NCBI RefSeq assembly: GCF_010731895.1
Contig: NZ_AP022596.1
Location: 1,364,001 to 1,428,000, forward strand
Length of the DNA: 64,000 bases
Direction: 5' to 3'
Source of the DNA: Mycolicibacterium helvum
Lineage (GTDB): Bacteria; Actinomycetota; Actinomycetes; Mycobacteriales; Mycobacteriaceae
Shown: in pieces, positions 45,869 to 54,544 of the stretch
How the letters are laid out: every line of letters starts with the position of its first letter
Numbering within the stretch: the stretch's first letter is position 1
Translations under genes and position numbers: made by a program
Notes under the pieces: model-generated
The model's database searches: none
What the model was told of the DNA's origin: nothing
The model's input: only the letters and a program-made list of their open reading frames with translations

Positions 45869-48567
45869 TGCAGATTCCTGATCTGGCCGACACCACCCGC
45901 CTGGACTGTGACGTCCTCGTCATCGGCGGCGGCACTGCCGGCACGATGGCGGCGTTGACGGCCGCCGAGAACGGCGCCAGGGTGCTGCTGTTGGAGAAGG
46001 CGCACGTCCGTCATTCCGGTGCGCTGGCGATGGGGATGGACGGCGTCAACAATGCCGTCATCCCGGGCAAGGCCGAGCCCGAGGACTACGTCGCCGAGAT
46101 CACCCGCGCCAACGACGGAATCGTCAACCAGCGCACCATCTACCAGACCGCGACCCGCGGCTTTGCGATGGTGCAGCGACTCGAGCGCTACGGCGTGAAG
46201 TTCGAGAAGGACGAGCACGGCGAGTACGCGGTACGCCGCGTGCACCGATCCGGGTCCTACGTCTTGCCGATGCCCGAAGGTAAGGACGTCAAGAAGGCGC
46301 TCTACCGGGTGTTGAGGCAGAAGTCCATGCGCGAGCGGATCCGCATCGAGAACAGGTTGATGCCGGTGCGGGTGCTCACCGCGAACGGCCGGGCGGTGGG
46401 GGCCGCGGCGCTGAACTCCCGCACCGGCGAGTTCGTCGCCGTCGCCGCCAAGGCGGTGATCCTGGCGACCGGAGCCTGTGGCCGGCTCGGCCTGCCGGCA
46501 TCGGGTTATCTGTATGGCACATACGAGAATCCGACCAATGCCGGTGACGGCTATGCGATGGCCTATCACGCCGGAGCCGAGCTGTCCGGCATCGAGTGCT
46601 TCCAAATCAATCCGCTCATCAAGGACTACAACGGCCCGGCGTGTGCCTACGTCGCCAATCCGTTCGGGGGCTACCAGGTCAACGCCAACGGCGACCGGTT
46701 CGTCGACTCCGACTACTGGTCCGGTCAGATGATGGCCGAGGTCAAACGGGAGGTCGAATCCGCCCGCGGACCGATCTATCTCAAGGTCAGTCACTTGCCG
46801 GACGAGACGCTGACGGCGTTGGAGAACATCCTGCACACCACGGAGCGGCCGACTCGCGGCACCTTCCACGCCAATCGTGGGCACGACTATCGAACACACG
46901 ATATCGAGATGCACATCTCCGAGATCGGTTTGTGCAGCGGCCATTCCGCATCCGGGGTGTGGGTCGACGAGCATGCCCGCACCACTGTCCCCGGCCTGTA
47001 CGCCGCCGGGGACCTGGCGTGCGTTCCGCACAACTACATGATCGGGGCTTTCGTCTACGGCGATCTCGCCGGCGAGCACGCCGCCGACACCCTCGCCGCT
47101 CTCGAAGCGCCGAAAGAGCTTCCCGCCGAACAGATCCGCGCGGCGTATGAGCTGGCCTACCGGCCATTGCAGCATCCCGATGGGCCGCCGCAACCGCAGG
47201 TGGAGTACAAGCTGCGGCGTTTCGTCAACGACTATGTGGCGCCGCCGAAGACGGCGACGAAGCTGGCGATCGCCGTCGACACCTTCGAGCGGATGCAGGA
47301 CGAGATCGAGCAGATCGGCGCCCGGACGCCGCACGAGTTGATGCGGGCGGTAGAGGTGTCCTTCATCCGGGACTGCGCGGAGATGGCCGCCAGGTCCTCG
47401 CTGACCCGGACCGAATCCCGGTGGGGGCTGTATCACGATCGCTCTGACATACCCGATCGTGACGACGTGAACTGGCGCTATCACTTGAATCTCCGTAAGG
47501 GCCCGGACGGGTCGATGGAGTTCTTCAAGCGGCCGGTCGCCGAGTATTTCGTCCCGGTGCCTGGCCTCGACGATTTGCCCACCGGCGGAACACAAGCCAT
47601 CCCGGTCGCCCAGCCGACGATCGTCCGCGACCGGCAGTCGGCGCCGGCGCCGGCGGCCGCGGTGGCCGGACCGCCCGTGCAGCCGCCGTCACCGCGCATC
47701 GCCGCGGTGTTGGCGCTGGAATCGCCCGCACTGGAGGACCTCGCCGAGTTCCTGACTGACCCCGACGCGGCCGTGCGGCGCACCGCCGTCGTGGCGCTCA
47801 CCGAACACCTCTGCGACGGCTATGCCGACGCGCTGTATGCCGCACTGGACGATGCCGACAGTGGTGTGCGCCGGGCCGCCGCCGACGGGGTGCGCGAGCT
47901 CGTCGAGGTAGTGCCCAATCCGATTGCCGGGCAACCACTGTTGTCGTCGACGGACCCGCTGGTGCGCAGTGCGGCGTTGTACCTGCTCAGTTTCCGGCGC
48001 GTCGGCGATGTTGGCAGATTCCGCGCCGCGCTCGCCGACCCCGACCACCGGGTACGGATCGAGGCGGTGCGCGCGCTGGTGTCCGTCGACGATGCCGACG
48101 GGGTGGCATCGGCCGCTGACGACGAGAACCGGGAGGTGCGGATCGCCGTCGCCAACGGATTGGGCACCTTGGCGAGCGGCCCCAACGCGGTCCGGGCACT
48201 GATCGGCGACCGCGATCCCCTGGTCCGCGCTGCCGCCCTGGCGGCGCTGGGTGAGATCGGTGACGGCGACACCGATCTGGCGCTCATCGAGCGAGCCTTG
48301 GGCGACACGGCGTGGCAGATCCGGGTGGGGGCCGTTCGCGCGTTGTCCGGCACAGGCGAGGCGGCGGTGGCGTTGCTGTCCCGCGCATTGATCGACCCAC
48401 ACCTCGACGTGCGCAAGGCGGCCGTGCTGGGGTTGACCCGGTGGGTCTCACAACCAGCGGCCCACGATGCGCTGCTGGGGGCGTTGGACGATACCGACGC
48501 CGACGTCCGCGCGTATGCCCGGCAGGCGCTGGCCCGACGTGCCGAGTTCGCCGGCCTGGTGGACTAG
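45868..48567 (+). CDS. AprA/fumarate-reductase-type flavoprotein fused to HEAT-like repeats
   Basis: 899 residues. FAD-binding Rossmann motif VLVIGGGTAGTMAALTA (about 15-31) with the ribose-binding acid in LLLEKAH. RHSGALAMGMDGVN (about 50-63) closely resembles the AprA signature; the second FAD region GLYAAGDLACVPHNYMIGAF lies near 377. After a Pro/Ala linker (about 590-610) a run of six to eight HEAT/PBS-lyase-like repeats covers roughly 610-895 (LTDPDAAVRRTAVVALTEHL, GDRDPLVRAAALAALGEIG). Probably a cytoplasmic redox enzyme using the AprB-like ferredoxin; substrate supplied by the linked importer. The reaction is not known. Confidence 0.83.
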   Translation: MQIPDLADTTRLDCDVLVIGGGTAGTMAALTAAENGARVLLLEKAHVRHSGALAMGMDGVNNAVIPGKAEPEDYVAEITRANDGIVNQRTIYQTATRGFAMVQRLERYGVKFEKDEHGEYAVRRVHRSGSYVLPMPEGKDVKKALYRVLRQKSMRERIRIENRLMPVRVLTANGRAVGAAALNSRTGEFVAVAAKAVILATGACGRLGLPASGYLYGTYENPTNAGDGYAMAYHAGAELSGIECFQINPLIKDYNGPACAYVANPFGGYQVNANGDRFVDSDYWSGQMMAEVKREVESARGPIYLKVSHLPDETLTALENILHTTERPTRGTFHANRGHDYRTHDIEMHISEIGLCSGHSASGVWVDEHARTTVPGLYAAGDLACVPHNYMIGAFVYGDLAGEHAADTLAALEAPKELPAEQIRAAYELAYRPLQHPDGPPQPQVEYKLRRFVNDYVAPPKTATKLAIAVDTFERMQDEIEQIGARTPHELMRAVEVSFIRDCAEMAARSSLTRTESRWGLYHDRSDIPDRDDVNWRYHLNLRKGPDGSMEFFKRPVAEYFVPVPGLDDLPTGGTQAIPVAQPTIVRDRQSAPAPAAAVAGPPVQPPSPRIAAVLALESPALEDLAEFLTDPDAAVRRTAVVALTEHLCDGYADALYAALDDADSGVRRAAADGVRELVEVVPNPIAGQPLLSSTDPLVRSAALYLLSFRRVGDVGRFRAALADPDHRVRIEAVRALVSVDDADGVASAADDENREVRIAVANGLGTLASGPNAVRALIGDRDPLVRAAALAALGEIGDGDTDLALIERALGDTAWQIRVGAVRALSGTGEAAVALLSRALIDPHLDVRKAAVLGLTRWVSQPAAHDALLGALDDTDADVRAYARQALARRAEFAGLVD

Positions 48568-48579
48568 GGCCAAACACAC

Positions 48580-48609
48580 ATCGGCGGGGACCATGCGGTC
48601 CCCGCCGAT
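48580..48609. terminator. bidirectional terminator hairpin
   Basis: A perfect 13-bp stem (ATCGGCGGGGACC and its complement) with loop ATGC, placed between the convergent flavoprotein and IniB-like genes 13 bases after the first stop and 20 before the second. Confidence 0.85.
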
Positions 48610-48628
48610 CTTGTGTCAGGTCTACGGG

Positions 48629-50950
48629 TCAGAAGCCCATGTGGTGATCGGCCTGGTTGTGCGACGTGAGGTCGGTGCTCGCCTGGGTGTGCGAGGCCGA
48701 GCTGTCGTGGCTGGTGTCGTACAGCGAGTGACTCGAGTAGTCCGTGCTCGCGTGCGCTGACTGGTCGTCCACCGAGTGATCCGGCGTCGCGGCGGCCGCC
48801 GCGTGGCTCGACGAGTCGATCGCCGCGTGCTGGTCGACTGTGGCCGAGTCGTGCGTGGTGCCGACCGAGCTTGTGCCCCCGGCGTTCGCGCTGCCCTGTG
48901 AGGTGGTGATCACCGAGCCGCCGTTGGACCCGGAACTCACCGAACCGCCTGCGGCAGTGGAGCCACCGGTGTGGATGACGCTGCCCTGCGACGGACTGAC
49001 CGCCGAACCCTGTGTTGTCGTCGACGCGGTGGTGCTCGCTCCGGTATTGACCGCACCGTGGCCGCCGAGGGCCGCGGAGTCGTGGCCGAGGATGTCGGCC
49101 TGACCGCCGAAGCTGTTCTGGAAGGAGCTGTTTCCGCCGGCCGTCACATGATCAGCCGATGCCCCACCGCTCGCCGAACCCGCCGCCTGGACGGAGTTGT
49201 GGAGATTCAGGTTCGCCGCATCGTGGTTGAGGAAGCTGGTGTTGCCTCCGCCGGATGCACTGGCCCCACCGTGGATGCCGGTGCCGCCGACGATGCTGGT
49301 GCCGCCGGCCATCCCGGTGTGGCCGCCCGCATTGGCCTCCACAGCCGAGGCCGCCTCGGCGTTGGTGTGCCCGCCAACCGATCCGCCGGCGTTGGCGTTG
49401 GCGTTTCCACCAAACACGCCGCCGAGGTTGGTCTGCCCACCGAACGCCCCACCGAGGTTGGTCTGGCCGCCAAACCCGCCACCGAGGTTGCTCTGGCCAC
49501 CGAGCGCCGCACCATCGTCGTGCAGGAAGCTCACGGCCGCCGTGTTGCTCGCGGCCGCCTGCGCACTGGCGGTCACCCCGCCGAGCGGGCTGGCCAGCGA
49601 CGCCGCCGTCGTGCTGCCCACCGCGGTGTTGCCGGCCGCGGTGAGGCCGCCGCCACCCAGGCCGATCGCTCCGCCGCCTCCGGCTGCGGTTTGGTTGCCG
49701 ATACTGGCCCCACCGAGCGGGCTGTTGAAACCGACGTTGGACGTGCTGTTGAAGTTCGCGTTTTCCTGCGCGCCCAGGCCAGTTCCGACGTTGGCCGCGC
49801 CGCCGCCACCAGCAGTTGCCGAGCCGCTGAGCGCGGCGCGCCGTTCGGCGTCGACTTCGTTGGTGTCGACGGCACGAGCCCGGTCGTTCACATGCGCGCC
49901 TGCACCGAACTGGCTGCCGCCGCCGGCCGCGAAACCGCTACCCGCGTTGGCGCCGCCCGCAAACTGGCCGCCACCCTGCGCGCCGAAACCGCTGTGCCCG
50001 TTGACGTTGGAGCCGCCGCCGAAGCCGGTGCCCACACCAATCCCGCTGTGGCCACCCACTTCTGCGTTGCCACCAAGCTCGGCGCCGAACCCGGAGTTGA
50101 ATCCGCCACCGAGCTCGGCACCACCGCCGGCACCGAGACCGGTGCCAAAGCCGGTGCCCAGACCAACCCCAGTCTGACCACCCAGCTCAGCGCCGGCGCC
50201 CACTTCGGCACCCGCGTTGAAACCCAAGCCCATCTCGGCACCGAAGCCGGTCTCGAATCCACCGCCGAGCCCAGCGCCACCGCCGGCACCAATGCCAGTG
50301 CCGATCCCGGTGCCCAAGCCGGTGCCGAGGCCTACTCCACTCTGGCCACCCAGCTCAGCGCCGCCGCCGAGCTCAGCACCCATTCCGGCGTGGAAGCCCG
50401 CCTGCATCTCGACGCTCATCCCAGCCTGGAAGCCGGCGCCCATCTCGGCACCCAGCCCCGACTGAAAGCCGCCGCCAAGCCCGGTACCGAGGCCGACTCC
50501 GGACCCCAGGCCGATTCCACTCTCGCCGCCCAGGCCGGCGCCGCCGCCGAGCTCAGCACCGAGTCCGGCGCCGATGCTCTCGCCCAGGCCAACGCCGATG
50601 CCGTTGCCCACTGCGGCAGCCAGGCTCGAACCACCGTCGACGCCGAGATCCAATGCCTGGTCGCTGACCACGCCAGCGGCCGCAGCCGGGGCCGCAAGGA
50701 GATTCGGCGCAACGCCTTCCGCCGGCGCGAAGCCGTACTGGTTGGAGAGCGCCTGCGCCAGACCGGAGACCGGGTCCCCGCCGACGAGTTCGAGTCCTGG
50801 AACGGCCGAGGCCGCGACGGACTGGATTTGCTCAGGGCTGACCCCGGCCAGTCCCGCGTTCTGCAGCGCAGCGTTGGGATCCGCGACGTAGTTCTGCGCG
50901 GCGGATTCGTTGTTGAACAGGTCAAGGATGAATTGGAGCAGGTTGTCCAT
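48629..50950 (-). CDS. IniB-like protein with long Gly-rich region
   Basis: 773 residues. The first 75 residues match the IniB N-terminal domain (MDNLLQFILDLFNNESAAQN, then VPGLELVGGDPVSGLAQAL). The rest is low complexity: a Gly/Ala/Leu block with recurring GLGTGLG, AELGGGAELGG and GFGAELG units (about 110-340), Gly/Asn-rich units GQTNLGGxFG (about 470-500), and a His/Ser/Asp-rich tail ending QADHHMGF. ILGHDSAALGGHGAVNTG resembles IniB near its end. In M. tuberculosis iniB precedes iniA-iniC and is induced by cell-wall inhibitors; here no iniA or iniC is adjacent. No signal peptide. Function unknown. Confidence 0.82.
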   Translation of the reverse strand: MDNLLQFILDLFNNESAAQNYVADPNAALQNAGLAGVSPEQIQSVAASAVPGLELVGGDPVSGLAQALSNQYGFAPAEGVAPNLLAAPAAAAGVVSDQALDLGVDGGSSLAAAVGNGIGVGLGESIGAGLGAELGGGAGLGGESGIGLGSGVGLGTGLGGGFQSGLGAEMGAGFQAGMSVEMQAGFHAGMGAELGGGAELGGQSGVGLGTGLGTGIGTGIGAGGGAGLGGGFETGFGAEMGLGFNAGAEVGAGAELGGQTGVGLGTGFGTGLGAGGGAELGGGFNSGFGAELGGNAEVGGHSGIGVGTGFGGGSNVNGHSGFGAQGGGQFAGGANAGSGFAAGGGSQFGAGAHVNDRARAVDTNEVDAERRAALSGSATAGGGGAANVGTGLGAQENANFNSTSNVGFNSPLGGASIGNQTAAGGGGAIGLGGGGLTAAGNTAVGSTTAASLASPLGGVTASAQAAASNTAAVSFLHDDGAALGGQSNLGGGFGGQTNLGGAFGGQTNLGGVFGGNANANAGGSVGGHTNAEAASAVEANAGGHTGMAGGTSIVGGTGIHGGASASGGGNTSFLNHDAANLNLHNSVQAAGSASGGASADHVTAGGNSSFQNSFGGQADILGHDSAALGGHGAVNTGASTTASTTTQGSAVSPSQGSVIHTGGSTAAGGSVSSGSNGGSVITTSQGSANAGGTSSVGTTHDSATVDQHAAIDSSSHAAAAATPDHSVDDQSAHASTDYSSHSLYDTSHDSSASHTQASTDLTSHNQADHHMGF

Positions 50951-51329
50951 TGGAGTTCCTTCCGGTGATTACTCATCACGGTATGAAGATCACGCGCACC
51001 CCGAAATGGGGCCCGGTCCCCTACCCGATACAGGTAGTACCGGGATATCCCAGCAATCCCCATTAGGGGATTAGGGGATCGCTAGGGCGTGCACCGCGCG
51101 TCTTGCAGAACACCAGCAATAGGATCGGTATCGATACTGTTCACAGGGCCAAACATGAGCAACCGCAAATTGTGAACTGATTCACAACTGTTACCGGTAA
51201 ATTGACATGCAGGTAATTATCAGCAAATCGCCCGAGGCCTTACTTTGCACGTCGGACGGCATTCCGGGGCCAGCCCGGGAACGCCGCGGACCCACTCGTT
51301 GGGCCGGAGCCAGCGCGTGAAAGGACCCG
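50951..51329. promoter_or_regulatory. 379-base upstream region of the IniB-like gene
   Basis: Relatively AT-rich promoter region for the minus-strand IniB-like gene. Besides the CRP-type site at 51171-51186 it contains palindromes GGGATATCCC (51042-51051) and TTACCGGTAA (51191-51200) and two adjacent copies of ATTAGGGG (51062-51077). No gene seen. Confidence 0.45.
51171..51186. promoter_or_regulatory. CRP/Rv3676-type binding site
   Basis: TGTGAACTGATTCACA fits TGTGA-N6-TCACA exactly and is extended to 18 bases of dyad by one flanking base pair each side. About 220 bases upstream of the IniB-like start codon. Confidence 0.6.
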
Positions 51330-51638
51330 CTACGCGGTGTGGCGATGCGCGTGGTCGGGATGGTCTGCCAACCAGCGCCGCTCGACCCGCATCACCCGTT
51401 GGTGCTCGGCCATGATCAGCAGTGCACCCACGATCAATAGGCCTGCGGCCACCGAGCCCAACATCATCAACAGCTCGTGGTGGTTGTACGCAAGCGCCGC
51501 GACGATGCCGGCCAGGCCCACCACACCCAGAGCAATGAAGAACAGTCCGGGGAGCCACAGCGTGTCGATGAACGACTCACCGGCGTGCGGTTGCGTTGTT
51601 CGGGAATGATCCACCGGGTCGCGATATGCACCCTTCAT
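51330..51638 (-). CDS. usfY: UsfY-like small membrane protein
   Basis: 102 residues. The N-terminus YRDPVDHSRTTQPHAGESFIDTLWLPG reads like mycobacterial UsfY (the gene next to the sigF operon in M. tuberculosis). Two transmembrane helices (about 30-50 and 58-78) and a basic cytoplasmic tail with His-rich end (HPDHAHRHTA). Function unknown; UsfY-type genes are stress-associated through SigF. A perfect CRP-type site lies 45 bases before its start. Assignment rests on remembered similarity of the N-terminal region. Confidence 0.65.
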   Translation of the reverse strand: MKGAYRDPVDHSRTTQPHAGESFIDTLWLPGLFFIALGVVGLAGIVAALAYNHHELLMMLGSVAAGLLIVGALLIMAEHQRVMRVERRWLADHPDHAHRHTA

Positions 51639-51682
51639 CGCGTCTCCCTTCCCTTCAGAGACGCTTCCCAGGCTACGCCTGT

Positions 51683-51698
51683 TGTGAGCCAGATCACA
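51683..51698. promoter_or_regulatory. CRP/Rv3676-type binding site
   Basis: TGTGAGCCAGATCACA fits TGTGA-N6-TCACA exactly. It lies between the L,D-transpeptidase stop (51711) and the UsfY-like start (51638), the expected promoter position for the latter. Confidence 0.65.
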
Positions 51699-51710
51699 GC
51701 GGGCCGGAGC

Positions 51711-52979
51711 TCAGGGCTTGGGGGTGAGTGCGCTGCCCTTCAGCCATTCGCCCCACGGCAGGGTCCAGTCACCGTTCTGCCAGATCTTCAGTCCTGGCCC
51801 TCCGGTGTTCTTGACCTCGACCACGTCACCGGGCTGCGAGAAGTCGTAGAACCACGACGCGTTCTCGCTGTTGAGGTTCAGACAGCCGTGCGAGACGTTG
51901 GTATTGCCCTGAGCCCAGGTCGTCGCGTTGAGCTGATGAAGATAGATGCCGTCGGTGCTGATCCTGGTGGCGTAGGGGATCTTCAGCTTGTAGCCCATCG
52001 AGGAATCCACCGGCAGTCCGTATGTCGACGAATCCATGGTCACCGATTCGGCCTTGTCGATCACCGTGTACACCCCAGGCGGTGTCCAGAACGAAAAGTC
52101 CCGTCCCGCGATGGTTTCGTAACCGCCCTTGCCCATCGACGTGGGCATGGCCCGAACCAGCTTGCCGTTGTCGAACACGCTGACCGTCTTGGTGGTGTCG
52201 TCGGCGATAGAGACGTGCGCATCGCCAATCGTGAAGGTGGACTTGGCATTTTCGTTGCCGTAAAGCCCGTCGCCGAGCCGCAGTCCGAAGATATTGGCGG
52301 CCACGGAAACCGTCGTGCCCGGCGCGTAGTACTTCGCCGGTCGCCAGTGCGCGGTCTTGTCATCCACCCAGTACCACGATCCCTGCACCGGCGGGTTGGT
52401 GGTCACCACCAGGTTGCGTTCGGCGGTGGCCTTGTCGATGATCCGCTCGTCGAACCGGGCCGCGATGATTGTGCCGATGCCATAACGCATGTCCTGGTGG
52501 ATCGGCAGACCGCCGGGCGTCTCGAGGTAGACCTGGGTGAGGTTGTCCGGTGTCGCAGTCGTGAAGGTGGTAGTCCGCGCCAGCGGCACACCGCTGGCTC
52601 CTTGGCTGGCGACCTGCATCGTGTAGGTGCGCCCGTACTTGAGCGGCACGGTCGGCTGCCACGACGTCCCGTCCGGCGAGAGCGCCCCGGCCAGGGTGTT
52701 GCCGTACTCATCGACCAGCGAGACGTTGGTCAGGCTGCCGCCGACAACCTGGGCGGACACCCGGCTCAGCGGGTTCAGATCGGACGAGCCGTTCGCCGGT
52801 GCGATGCCCAGCAGTGGCGGCTTCGGCGGCGCGGGCGGCAACTGTACCTCCGCGGTGGCGGTGGCCGTTTTGCAACCGTCGCGGCAGCCGGGCAGTCCGG
52901 CGACGTCACTGCCCAGGACGCCAAGGAGCAACACCCCCACAACCAGGCAGGCCGTGCGCGCACGACGGGAAAAGACCAC
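51711..52979 (-). CDS. L,D-transpeptidase (LdtMt2/Mt5-like)
   Basis: 422 residues, GTG start. N-terminal signal/anchor (about 10-30) followed by CRDGC, then two immunoglobulin-like domains (NPLSRVSAQVVGGSLTNVSLV; TTNPPVQGSWYWVDDKTAHWRP) and a YkuD catalytic domain with SHGCLNLNSENASWFYDF (nucleophile Cys, near residue 360) and the upstream GIYLHQLN histidine. Makes 3-3 crosslinks in peptidoglycan outside the membrane, the beta-lactam-tolerant route in mycobacteria; probably stays anchored. Upstream neighbour on the same strand is a paralogue. Confidence 0.92.
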   Translation of the reverse strand: MVFSRRARTACLVVGVLLLGVLGSDVAGLPGCRDGCKTATATAEVQLPPAPPKPPLLGIAPANGSSDLNPLSRVSAQVVGGSLTNVSLVDEYGNTLAGALSPDGTSWQPTVPLKYGRTYTMQVASQGASGVPLARTTTFTTATPDNLTQVYLETPGGLPIHQDMRYGIGTIIAARFDERIIDKATAERNLVVTTNPPVQGSWYWVDDKTAHWRPAKYYAPGTTVSVAANIFGLRLGDGLYGNENAKSTFTIGDAHVSIADDTTKTVSVFDNGKLVRAMPTSMGKGGYETIAGRDFSFWTPPGVYTVIDKAESVTMDSSTYGLPVDSSMGYKLKIPYATRISTDGIYLHQLNATTWAQGNTNVSHGCLNLNSENASWFYDFSQPGDVVEVKNTGGPGLKIWQNGDWTLPWGEWLKGSALTPKP

Positions 52980-53144
52980 CTAAATCACTCCACGACTAGT
53001 CGACGATGAGTTGCCGGCGTCACCATTGACGCCTGAGATCATAGACGGCCGGGGGGCCGTCTCGTCACTGGAAGAAGACCGGCGCGGCCGCCACCAGCAG
53101 CAAACTTCCAATCATTAGCGGAAATTAACTTTCCCGGCGACATC

Positions 53145-54401
53145 TCAGTGCAGCGCACTGCCTTTGAGCCACTCGGCCCACGGCAGCGTCCAGTCGCCGT
53201 TGTCTGTCAGCTTCAGCGGCGGGCCGCCGGTGTTGCGGACCTCGACGACGTCACCGGGCACGGAGAAGTCGTAGAACCACGCCGCGTTCTCGCTACTGAG
53301 GTTCAGACACCCGTGTGAGGTGTCGGTGTTGCCCTGCGCCCACACGGTCGCGTTCAGCTGGTGCAGGTAGATGCCGTCGGGGCTGATACGGGTGGCATAA
53401 GGGATGGTCTCGCGGTAGCCCAGTCGTGAGTTGATGGGCAGGCCATAGGTGGACGAGTCCATGATCACCGGATTGGCCTTGTCCATCACTGTGTAGACGC
53501 CGGGCGGCGTCCAGAACGTCAGCGTCTGGCCGTCGATCGTCTCCGAGCCACCCCGGCCCATCGAGGTCGGCATGGTGCGCACCAACGTGCCGTTGTCGAA
53601 CACGCTGACCTGCTTGGTGTTGTCGTCGGCGATGGAGACGTGCGCGTCTGCGATGGTGAAAGTCGCCGTGGAGTCCTCTTCGCCGTAGAGCCCCTCACCA
53701 AGCGGAACACCGTAGACATCGGCGTGCACTGTCACCGAAGTTCCTGGGGCGTAGTACTTTTCCGGGCGCCAATGGGCATTCTGGTCGTCGACCCAGTACC
53801 ACGCTCCGCGCACCGGCGGGTTGGTGGTGACCGAGAGGCGTTTCTCGGCGGCCGCCCGGTCAGCGATGGGCTCGTCAAAGTGCGCGACGACGACGGTGCC
53901 GATTCCGAACCGGCCGCCATCCAGCGGATGCCCGCCCGGTGTCGTCAGGTACACCTCGCTCTGGTCGCTGGGCACGAGGGTCTGGAAGGTCGACGACATC
54001 GTGGAAGGGATGCCGCCGGGGCCTCGGGCTTCGACCGTCAACGTGTAAGCGCGTCCGTAGCCCAGCGCCACGGTCGGCTTCCAGGTCTTGAAGTCGGGGG
54101 TGACGACGCCCGGCACGGGCTTGTCGGCGTCGTTGACCATCGTGACGTGGGTGAGCATGCCGCTCGTGGCCACGACGGTGATCCCGCCGAGCGGGTCGAC
54201 GTCGGTGGCACCGTCGGCGGGCGTGAGCGTGACGGCGGCTGGGTCCCTCGAGGGCGCCGGCCGTGGGTCACGCGCGGCGGCCTCGGTGCGGCAATTCTCA
54301 GGGCAACGCGGAGCCGTGGAGATGACGACACCGCCGAGCACAGCCAGCACCGCCAGAACGATGCCGAGGCACGCCCCTTGGGCACGACGACTAAAGCTCA
54401 A
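53145..54401 (-). CDS. L,D-transpeptidase, tandem paralogue
   Basis: 418 residues with the same layout as the next gene: N-terminal anchor (about 10-30), CPENC pair, two Ig-like domains, YkuD domain with SHGCLNLSSENAAWFYDF and GIYLHQLN, ending DWTLPWAEWLKGSALH. The very similar sequence throughout indicates tandem duplication; 165 bases separate them. Same proposed reaction, peptidoglycan 3-3 cross-linking in the periplasm. Confidence 0.92.
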   Translation of the reverse strand: MSFSRRAQGACLGIVLAVLAVLGGVVISTAPRCPENCRTEAAARDPRPAPSRDPAAVTLTPADGATDVDPLGGITVVATSGMLTHVTMVNDADKPVPGVVTPDFKTWKPTVALGYGRAYTLTVEARGPGGIPSTMSSTFQTLVPSDQSEVYLTTPGGHPLDGGRFGIGTVVVAHFDEPIADRAAAEKRLSVTTNPPVRGAWYWVDDQNAHWRPEKYYAPGTSVTVHADVYGVPLGEGLYGEEDSTATFTIADAHVSIADDNTKQVSVFDNGTLVRTMPTSMGRGGSETIDGQTLTFWTPPGVYTVMDKANPVIMDSSTYGLPINSRLGYRETIPYATRISPDGIYLHQLNATVWAQGNTDTSHGCLNLSSENAAWFYDFSVPGDVVEVRNTGGPPLKLTDNGDWTLPWAEWLKGSALH

Positions 54402-54544
54402 CTGTTACTCCATGACTAAAAGGTCGGCCACTGTTGCCGGGATACCGATGATCAATCGGGCCCTTGAAGCATAGACGTACCGACTCCGCGCCGCGTTCTG
54501 GCAAAGGCGCGTGCCGCGTCACAACATGGACAAGACTCGAGCAC

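Noticed and set aside
45757..47595. 612-codon open frame on the minus strand
   Set aside because: Antisense to the flavoprotein gene, which has clear FAD motifs and codon-level overlap with its operon; a typical high-GC shadow.
48629..50950. Repetitive tract considered as a CRISPR or minisatellite array
   Set aside because: The repeats are codon-aligned Gly-rich units within one long reading frame, of variable length and without unique spacers.
48971..50968. 665-codon open frame on the plus strand
   Set aside because: It is the complement of the repetitive IniB-like gene, whose N-terminal domain is recognisable; the plus-strand translation is Arg/Ala-rich without any family.
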